Positions 58,375 to 64,000 of a stretch of DNA of 64,000 nt are shown here, piece by piece; positions within the stretch are counted from its first letter, which is position 1; each line of letters opens with the position of its first letter. The stretch spans positions 1,550,001 to 1,614,000 of the forward strand of contig NZ_CP015880.1 in NCBI RefSeq assembly GCF_000697965.2. Reading direction: 5' to 3'. A program made the position numbers and the translations under genes. The notes beneath the pieces are model-generated. The model did no database searches. It saw only the letters and a list, made by a program, of their open reading frames with translations, and was not told where the DNA came from. Origin of the DNA: Ensifer adhaerens. GTDB lineage: Bacteria > Pseudomonadota > Alphaproteobacteria > Rhizobiales > Rhizobiaceae.

Positions 58375-58992
58375 TTAACGCGAATAGAATTCGACGACCA
58401 GGTGCGGTTCCATGACGACGGCGTAAGGCACGTCGGAGAGAACCGGTACGCGGACGAAGGTCGCGACCATCTTGTTGTGATCGGCTTCGATGTAGTCCGG
58501 AACGTCGCGTTCAGCGAGCGAAACCGATTCGAGAACGGTTACGAGCTGCTTGGACTTTTCCTTGACTTCGATGACGTCGCCCGGCTTGCAACGGTAGGAA
58601 CCGATGTTGACGCGGACGCCGTTGACCTTGACGTGGCCGTGGTTGACGAACTGACGGGCAGCAAAGACCGTCGGAACGAACTTGGCGCGGTAGACGATCG
58701 CGTCGAGGCGCGATTCGAGCAGGCCGATCAGGTTTTCCGGGGTGTCACCCTTGCGGCGGTCAGCTTCGGCGAAGATCGCGCGGAACTGCTTCTCGCGGAT
58801 GTCGCCGTAGTAGCCCTTGAGCTTCTGCTTGGCGCGCAGCTGTACACCGAAGTCCGAGAGCTTGGACTTGCGGCGCTGGCCGTGCTGGCCCGGGCCGTAT
58901 TCGCGGCGGTTTACCGGGGACTTCGGACGGCCCCAGATGTTTTCGCCCATACGGCGGTCAATTTTGTACTTGGACGATTCGCGCTTGCTCAT
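58375..58992 (-). CDS. rpsD: Ribosomal protein S4
   Basis: 205 residues, the standard length. It nucleates 30S assembly on the 5' domain of 16S rRNA. The S4 RNA-binding domain ([20 protein letters not shown] onward) is present. The ATG at 58992 has an AAAGGAA site; 13 extra codons upstream are not family sequence. It stands alone, not in the alpha operon, as is normal for Rhizobiales. Its lack of a zinc-knuckle CxxC N-terminus makes it the zinc-independent form. Confidence 0.98.
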   Translation of the reverse strand: MSKRESSKYKIDRRMGENIWGRPKSPVNRREYGPGQHGQRRKSKLSDFGVQLRAKQKLKGYYGDIREKQFRAIFAEADRRKGDTPENLIGLLESRLDAIVYRAKFVPTVFAARQFVNHGHVKVNGVRVNIGSYRCKPGDVIEVKEKSKQLVTVLESVSLAERDVPDYIEADHNKMVATFVRVPVLSDVPYAVVMEPHLVVEFYSR

Positions 58993-59164
58993 CGCATTTC
59001 CTTTCAAACAGTTACACCGGCCTGTTTCCAAACCGGATCAAGGAAACACGCCCTCCTCTGAACCCATTTTCGGGGCTCTGACAGGTTTCTCACGATCACG
59101 CAGACGGAGAAGCCACGGGACATGTCAAATGAAACACCGGACATTTCTGCCCGGCGTTGGGGCG

Positions 59165-59193
59165 GCTTTAGTGGGTCCGGCTCCTGTTGTCAA
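59165..59193 (-). promoter_or_regulatory. Predicted rpsD promoter
   Basis: Minus strand TTGACA (59193-59188), 17-base spacer, TAAAGC (59170-59165). It implies a leader of about 165 bases containing small hairpins, a possible site of S4 autoregulation. Confidence 0.6.
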
Positions 59194-59219
59194 ACGAAAT
59201 CGTGACAAACAGCCGTTGA

Positions 59220-59747
59220 TCAGGCCGGATCACTCGGTGGCGCTTGCTCCAACGAAATCAGCAGTTTCCTGAGGAGCGCCGCCAGCGCCGTGCGGTCTTG
59301 CTTGCTCAGCACCTCGAGGTAGCGCGACTCGCTCGCCATGTCGGCGCGAAAGGCGGTTTCCGCAAGGGCTATTCCCTTTTCCGTCAGCCCGACGACGCTG
59401 CTGCGGCCGTCGGACGCCGAGCGTTCCCGCTGGATCAATCCTGCCTTCTGCAGCCGGTCGAGCCGGTGCGTCAGTCCACCGGACGAAATCATCAGCAGCG
59501 TATAGAGATCCGTCGGCGTCAGCCGGTAAGGCGGGCCGGATCGCCGCAGCGTCGAGATCACGTCGAACTCGCCGCGGTCGATGCCGAAAGAGGCAAAGGT
59601 CTCCTCGATCGAGGGGCGCACCAGATTGGAAAGCCGGTAGGCGCGCCCGAGGATGGCCATAGGCTCGGTATTCAGGTCGGGCAGTTCGGCAGCCCACTGC
59701 GCTTGCAGACGGTCCACATGGTCCCTTCCCTCATTCTCATTCTGCAT
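59220..59747 (-). CDS. MarR-family transcriptional regulator
   Basis: 175 residues, winged-helix MarR domain (about 40-150): LRRSGPPYRLTPTDLYTLLM, then GGLTHRLDRLQKAGLIQRER and GRSSVVGLTEKG form the recognition helix and wing. It is divergent from a small cupin gene, with two matching palindromes between them. It therefore probably represses itself and the cupin gene until a ligand binds. No conserved cysteine of OhrR type is evident, so a small-molecule ligand is more likely than peroxide. Confidence 0.92.
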   Translation of the reverse strand: MQNENEGRDHVDRLQAQWAAELPDLNTEPMAILGRAYRLSNLVRPSIEETFASFGIDRGEFDVISTLRRSGPPYRLTPTDLYTLLMISSGGLTHRLDRLQKAGLIQRERSASDGRSSVVGLTEKGIALAETAFRADMASESRYLEVLSKQDRTALAALLRKLLISLEQAPPSDPA

Positions 59748-59771
59748 CGTTCACCTCGGCATCGGTCAATA

Positions 59772-59818
59772 TATCTTGACGAGAAGATAGTTTCGGATAA
59801 TATCTTCTCGTGAAGATA
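59772..59818. promoter_or_regulatory. Paired MarR operators
   Basis: TATCTTGACGAGAAGATA (59772-59789) and TATCTTCTCGTGAAGATA (59801-59818) share TATCTT-N6-AAGATA. Their starts are 29 bases apart, close to three helical turns. They sit between the divergent marR and cupin genes. Confidence 0.75.
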
Positions 59819-59864
59819 ATTTATTCCCGTTGGGAAGCCAACCCGGACGACGATGGAGGCCAGC

Positions 59865-60200
59865 ATGTTTCATGTCATTCCCCTTACAGAACAGAAGCAG
59901 AGCCCAAACCGCACGATCCTGTTTGAAGGTGGGCAATTCGGCACGCCGATCTCGCTGTTCCTGATGGATGCCGAGCCTGGCCAGGGGCCTGCCCTTCACG
60001 TTCATCCCTATCCGGAAACATGGATCGTGCACTCGGGCGAAGCGGAGTTCACCGTCGGAGAGCAGAAGATCATGGGTAAGGCCGGCGATATCATCGTCGT
60101 CGATCCGGAGACGCCGCACCGCTTCGTCAATACCGGCACCGGCCGCCTGCAGATGACCTGCATCCACGCGTCCGATCACGTCATCCAGGAATGGGTCTGA
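59865..60200 (+). CDS. Small cupin protein
   Basis: 111 residues, one cupin barrel. Metal ligands HVH (H45, H47), E51 and H85 (ETPHRFVN) are complete. The ATG at 59865 has a GGAGG site; the ATG four codons earlier does not. Probable cytosolic metal-dependent enzyme or ligand-binding protein, under control of the adjacent MarR regulator. The substrate is unknown. Confidence 0.88.
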   Translation: MFHVIPLTEQKQSPNRTILFEGGQFGTPISLFLMDAEPGQGPALHVHPYPETWIVHSGEAEFTVGEQKIMGKAGDIIVVDPETPHRFVNTGTGRLQMTCIHASDHVIQEWV

Positions 60201-60277
60201 CGCCACGACACCGTAACGCGCCAGCGCCGTCTGAGCGTGGTCGGAATAGCTGATGCCTTTACGCGAAAGGTCCAGGT

Positions 60278-61801
60278 TCACTCCGCCGCAGCGGCAGCCG
60301 CAGCCGTCACATCCGGCCCGTTGGCGTCGCCTGGAGCGGTCTCGCTGCCAAGGTCCGGGAACGCGACGATGCGCTTTCCGGCAAAATCCGCATGGATGAC
60401 GATCAACCCATGCTCCTCGAAGTAGCCGAGCAGACGGCGGGCCCGCCTTGCGGAGTGCGTGCCATAGGCGCGCGCGATCATCGCGTCGGAAGGGCACGGC
60501 AGGCCGCGGACGGCCGCCTGCGCCATCATCAGGAACACGGCCTGCAAGTCCTCGGTAACGCGATCGGCAAGCTGCAAGGCCTGCGCCCAGGTTTCTGTTG
60601 CCGCCGTCTCCGCGTCGATGCCGGAGCGCGCGACGGCCATCTTGCGGCGGAAGGCGCTCAGCGACAGGGCTGCACCGGATGGCAGCCGGCGAATGCGGCA
60701 TCGCACCAGAAAATCCTGGAACAGTTCTGCATCGGGGCGGAAGGCCGCTTCCGGATTGCTGAGGATTTCGACAAAGACGCTGTCGAGCAGGCTCTCTTTT
60801 TCCTCGGCGGAAAGTTCCGGCTGCGCCTGCCTTGCCTCGACCGGCGCGGCAGGCTCGGGCCGCGGGCGGGAGAGCTCGGCCAGGATGTCGGTCGTCGGGC
60901 GCGGCGGCGCAACGGCGCGGCGCATGATCGGCCGCGTCAGCTCCTCCGGATCCGGCGTGAAGATCAGATCCTCGACGTCCTGCGGCGCCTCGGGCAGCGG
61001 CATCAGCTTCGGGCTCGTCGAGCGCGCCGAGGTCTCGACCGCGCCGATCGTCACCTTGAGCGGCCGGCGCGACAGCGCCGGGCCAAGCGCGACGAAGGAA
61101 CCGCGCTTGAGGTCGCGGAACATTTCCGCCGTGCGCCGGTCCATACCGAGCAGATCGGCGGCGCGCAGCATGTCGATGTCGAGGAAGGTACGGCCCATCA
61201 AGAAGTTCGAGGCTTCCGCCGCCACGTTCTTGGCGAGCTTTGCCAGGCGCTGCGTGGCGATCACTCCGGCAAGGCCGCGTTTACGGCCGCGGCACATCAG
61301 GTTGGTCATGGCGCCGAGCGAAATCTTGCGCACCTCTTCGGTGACGTCGCCGGCAACCGACGGCGCAAACATCTGCGCCTCGTCGACGACGACCAGCACC
61401 GGATACCAGAACTCGCGATCCGCATCGAACATGGCGTTCAGGAACACGCCGGCATTGCGCATCTGCTGCTCGATATCGAGACCTTCAAGCGAGAGCACGC
61501 AGGAAACACGATGCTGGCGAATGCGGTTGGCAATGCCGATCAGCTCGGCGTCGGTGCGTTCACCCTCGACCACGACATGGCCGAACTTGTCGGCGAGCGT
61601 GACGAAATCACCCTCAGGGTCGATGATGCACTGCTGCACCCAGGGCGCGGACTGTTCCAGCAGCCGGCGCAACAGATGTGACTTGCCCGAACCGGAATTG
61701 CCCTGCACCAAGAGACGGGTGGCCAGAAGCTCCTCGATATCGAGCGAGGCCGATGTCCCTTCGGACGTCGCTCCCATGTCGATGCCGACCTTCATTTCCA
61801 C
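60278..61801 (-). CDS. HerA/VirB4-like ATP-binding protein (DUF87 type)
   Basis: 507 residues. N-terminal P-loop ATPase with Walker A GNSGSGKS (34-41), Walker B VVVDEAQMF (138-146) and the CRGRKRGLAGVIATQR arginine-finger/sensor region typical of HerA-type translocases. The C-terminal half (about 320-507) has a linker and a winged-helix-like segment (ARAYGTHSARRARRLLGYFE), ending in an alanine-rich tail. No NurA nuclease gene is adjacent, unlike archaeal HerA systems. Possibly a DNA-handling ATPase; the function is not established. Starts at 61801 or 61795 are equally likely. Confidence 0.82.
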   Translation of the reverse strand: MEMKVGIDMGATSEGTSASLDIEELLATRLLVQGNSGSGKSHLLRRLLEQSAPWVQQCIIDPEGDFVTLADKFGHVVVEGERTDAELIGIANRIRQHRVSCVLSLEGLDIEQQMRNAGVFLNAMFDADREFWYPVLVVVDEAQMFAPSVAGDVTEEVRKISLGAMTNLMCRGRKRGLAGVIATQRLAKLAKNVAAEASNFLMGRTFLDIDMLRAADLLGMDRRTAEMFRDLKRGSFVALGPALSRRPLKVTIGAVETSARSTSPKLMPLPEAPQDVEDLIFTPDPEELTRPIMRRAVAPPRPTTDILAELSRPRPEPAAPVEARQAQPELSAEEKESLLDSVFVEILSNPEAAFRPDAELFQDFLVRCRIRRLPSGAALSLSAFRRKMAVARSGIDAETAATETWAQALQLADRVTEDLQAVFLMMAQAAVRGLPCPSDAMIARAYGTHSARRARRLLGYFEEHGLIVIHADFAGKRIVAFPDLGSETAPGDANGPDVTAAAAAAAE

Positions 61802-62099
61802 CTCGTCATGTTAAATCTTACGCAGGTCCGGATGCGATACCGTTGCGCACTGTGCCTGAATACTCTTGATTGATTCGCGATCACGCGGAGACCGCCTATC
61901 GGGCGACACCTAGCACGGATTTCCCGGAAATCCTGCCGTCGGCGCACATAACCCACAGGGAATACGCTTAGGAAAGTCTCCTCGGAAAAGAACCGGATGT
62001 AGAATCTGGCGGTCACAATATAAAGTTGAATGTCGTACTTTTGCGAGAAGGCACGGACGCCCATATGCGATTTGGTCGAAGCGATTTGCCGGGGCAGGA
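61802..62099. other. Non-coding region upstream of the HerA-like gene
   Basis: 298 bp between divergent genes. It contains the perfect palindrome GGATTTCC-C-GGAAATCC (61917-61933), a candidate operator or small hairpin. No RNA gene or other open frame was recognised. Confidence 0.5.
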
Positions 62100-62285
62100 A
62101 TGCAGCACCACGAAACAGCGCAGCAGATGGAACTGAACAATCTCGATCGCCGTATGCGCGATGCTTACAAGGACACGCAACGGGTCGCCTCGAAAGACGA
62201 CGCCGAACGCGCCAGCCGCATGCGCTTTCGCGCCGCCTGCGTGCTAGCTGTTCTGATCGGCCTGTTGCTGGCGATCTTCTTTTAA
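62100..62285 (+). CDS. Small single-pass membrane protein
   Basis: 61 residues. A charged N-terminus (about 40 residues, NNLDRRMRDAYKDTQRVASK) precedes one C-terminal membrane helix (AACVLAVLIGLLLAIFF). A GGGGCAGGA site lies before the ATG; M10 is an alternative. Tail-anchored topology with a cytosolic N-terminus is likely. No family recognised. Confidence 0.6.
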   Translation: MQHHETAQQMELNNLDRRMRDAYKDTQRVASKDDAERASRMRFRAACVLAVLIGLLLAIFF

Positions 62286-62322
62286 AGCACCGTGCCGGCC
62301 ATAGGAACGCATGAACGGGGCA

Positions 62323-63168
62323 CTACCCGATCGCTTCGGCATGCCCTGCTCGCTTTTCCCCGATGGCATCAAGTGCCACCGTCAGGCCAAAGCCCTGCAT
62401 CAGCCGCCGCGTGGCGAAATCCGGTTTGCCGGAGGTGAAGATCGCCGGGTCCTGGCCGTTGAGCGGTTCGAAGCCGTTCGGTTGCGGCACGAGCGAACGC
62501 GCCCGTCTGGCAATCGCTTCGGCCGGATCCAGCCAGTCGACCGGCCAGGGTGCCAGCCTGCGGAAGACGTTCGCCATGAAGGGATAGTGGGTGCAGGCAA
62601 GCACGACGATATCGGTCTTCCTGCCGTCCATCTCGACGAAACACGGTGCGATCTCGGCTAGTACCGTTTCGTCGTCCAGTTTCTCGCCGCGGATATAGGC
62701 CTCCGCCATCTTGGCGAGGTTTTCGGAGCCGACGAGCCGCACATGGCATTGGCTGGCGAAGGACTGGATGAGATCGCGCGTATAGGCCCGCTTGACGGTA
62801 CCCGGGGTCGCCAGCACCGAAACGAGGCCGGAGCGTGTGCGCTCTGCCGCCGGCTTGATCGCGGGCACCGTGCCGACAAAGGTCATCTGAGGAAAGGCCG
62901 CGCGCAGATCGGCGCCGACCAGCGTGAAGGCGGTGTTGCAGGCGATCACGCAAATTTCCGGATCATGCTCGGAAAGCAGCCGGCCGAAGAGCGCGATCAC
63001 GCGCTCTTTCAGCGCCGCCTCTTCCCAGCCGCCATAGGGAAAGCCGGCATCGTCGGCGACATAGATGAAATGCCGCTCGGGCATCAGCACCCTCGCCTCT
63101 CGCAGCACGGTCAAGCCACCGATGCCGCTGTCGAAGACGAGGATGGGTTTCAGTTCACTCGCTGTCAC
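62323..63168 (-). CDS. murI: Glutamate racemase
   Basis: Makes D-glutamate for peptidoglycan. 281 residues. [11 protein letters not shown] (12-22), the first catalytic cysteine C77 in IACNTAFT and the second, C192, in LACTHYPF are intact. Its start overlaps the end of the upstream RNA methyltransferase by 14 bp. The tail after residue 255 is longer than in many homologues. Confidence 0.96.
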   Translation of the reverse strand: MTASELKPILVFDSGIGGLTVLREARVLMPERHFIYVADDAGFPYGGWEEAALKERVIALFGRLLSEHDPEICVIACNTAFTLVGADLRAAFPQMTFVGTVPAIKPAAERTRSGLVSVLATPGTVKRAYTRDLIQSFASQCHVRLVGSENLAKMAEAYIRGEKLDDETVLAEIAPCFVEMDGRKTDIVVLACTHYPFMANVFRRLAPWPVDWLDPAEAIARRARSLVPQPNGFEPLNGQDPAIFTSGKPDFATRRLMQGFGLTVALDAIGEKRAGHAEAIG

Positions 63169-63985
63169 CTTTGTCTCGCGCTTTCCTGCTGTGTTCGCCC
63201 GGAGCGCCGGAGCCGCGCGGGTTTTCCCGCGTGAACCGGTCGAGCGAAGAAATGACGCCGCGCAGCACCTGGATTTCGGATTCGGTAAAGGACGGCCTGG
63301 TCAGAACCGCGCGCAGGTTCTCGACCAATTTCGGCTTTTTGTCGGCGGAACGGAAGTAGTTGCGCGCCTCAAGCGCTTCCTCGACATGCTCGAACAGACC
63401 CTGCAGGTGTTCCTTGGTCGCCGGCCGCTGCGAGATCGCCTGGAACGAGGTCTGGTCCTCAGACTCCATGCCGGTCTTCAGCCATTCATAGGACATCAGA
63501 AGCACCGCCTGGGCGAGATTGAGCGAGGCGAAAGCGGGATTGACCGGAAAGGTCACGATCTCGTCGGCCAGAGCCACCTCTTCGTTGGTGAGGCCCGTGC
63601 GCTCGCGGCCGAACAGGATGCCGGTTTTCTCTCCGGTCTGGAAGCGCTGGCGGAGCGTGCGCGCCGCGACGATCGGCGAACGCACCGGCTTGTAGCCATC
63701 GCGGTCGCGGGCGGTCGTGGCATAGACGAAGTTGAGATCGGCGATCGCCTCTTCGACCGAACCATAGAGCTTGGCAGCGTCGATCACGTGGTCGGCACGG
63801 CTTGCGGCTGATCGTGCCTTTTCGCTCGGCCAGCCGTCGCGCGGATTGACGAGCCGAAGCTCCGCCAGGCCGAAATTCGCCATCGCGCGGGCGACCATAC
63901 CGATGTTTTCGCCGAGCTGCGGATAGGCGAGAATGATCGCCGGTCCTTCCGCCAGAAGTTCGCGCTCGCTGTTCGTTCCTGCCAT
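63155..63985 (-). CDS. SpoU-type RNA 2'-O-methyltransferase (TrmJ-like)
   Basis: 276 residues. SPOUT fold with [23 protein letters not shown] (given in part: [18 protein letters not shown]), [13 protein letters not shown] and [19 protein letters not shown], the three SpoU motifs forming the S-adenosylmethionine knot. The C-terminal extension resembles TrmJ, which methylates tRNA position 32. TtcA, encoded 6.5 kb away, modifies the same position. The ATG at 63985 is near the right edge with AAGGA immediately upstream. It overlaps murI by 14 bp. Confidence 0.9.
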   Translation of the reverse strand: MAGTNSERELLAEGPAIILAYPQLGENIGMVARAMANFGLAELRLVNPRDGWPSEKARSAASRADHVIDAAKLYGSVEEAIADLNFVYATTARDRDGYKPVRSPIVAARTLRQRFQTGEKTGILFGRERTGLTNEEVALADEIVTFPVNPAFASLNLAQAVLLMSYEWLKTGMESEDQTSFQAISQRPATKEHLQGLFEHVEEALEARNYFRSADKKPKLVENLRAVLTRPSFTESEIQVLRGVISSLDRFTRENPRGSGAPGEHSRKARDKGDSE

Positions 63986-64000
63986 TTCCTTAGCCTTCGC

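Overview
The window is a GC-rich, densely coded stretch of an alphaproteobacterial chromosome, most likely Rhizobiales and probably Sinorhizobium/Ensifer. The grounds are a suf operon headed by an extra cysteine desulfurase (layout sufS2-B-C-D-S1-X-A, as in Agrobacterium and Sinorhizobium), a DUF1476 F1-ATPase zeta subunit, DUF1127/MocR and PagL genes, and three copies of a two-hairpin intergenic repeat resembling the rhizobial RIME1 element. No integrase, transposase, CRISPR array, rRNA or tRNA gene was found. The region reads as conserved chromosome, not an island. The left edge cuts gcvP; the right edge lies just upstream of an intact tRNA/rRNA methyltransferase gene.

Layout. 0-4.5 kb: 3' part of gcvP, then a response regulator/histidine kinase pair. 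4.6-11.8 kb: seven-gene suf Fe-S assembly operon on the minus strand; its promoter carries an RirA-type box (TGA-N9-TCA) and overlapping Irr-type (ICE-like) repeats. 12-22.9 kb: two alpha/beta hydrolases, a membrane diguanylate cyclase, anmK/tyrS, a giant AsmA-like protein flanked by two RIME-like repeats, a peroxiredoxin and a DUF455 ferritin-like protein. 22.9-26.4 kb: M23 peptidase, DEAD-box helicase, Nudix hydrolase. 26.6-31.8 kb: a minus-strand cluster of molybdenum-hydroxylase maturation genes (MoxR/CoxD-like ATPase, CoxE-like VWA protein, two XdhC-type proteins, a molybdopterin-binding/nucleotidyltransferase fusion, TfoX-like protein). The ATPase gene has an apparent frameshift in a six-G run.

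31.9-38.2 kb: flavin reductase, orphan periplasmic binding protein, P1 peptidase, rpe, DUF2259, a membrane protein and purB. 38.3-43.5 kb: PilZ, DUF2189, a hydrolase, a PAS-GGDEF-EAL protein and the ATPase zeta subunit. 43.8-52.3 kb: purC-purS-purQ, a lipoprotein, DUF1127/MocR, PagL, purL, bolA, a small basic protein and monothiol glutaredoxin. 52.7-64 kb: tandem Bcr/CflA-type MFS exporters, an inositol-monophosphatase-family gene, ttcA, glsA, rpsD, MarR/cupin with paired palindromic operators, a HerA-like ATPase, a small membrane protein, murI and a SpoU-type RNA methyltransferase.

Themes: Fe-S cluster supply (suf, BolA-Grx4, ttcA as a client), purine synthesis (purB/C/S/Q/L), c-di-GMP turnover (GGDEF, GGDEF-EAL, PilZ) and cell-envelope upkeep (AsmA-like, M23, AnmK, MurI, PagL). 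I see no clearly unprecedented multi-gene system. The most informative oddities are the frameshifted ATPase in the Mo-maturation cluster, the regulatory architecture at the suf, marR and mocR promoters, and the RIME-like repeats.
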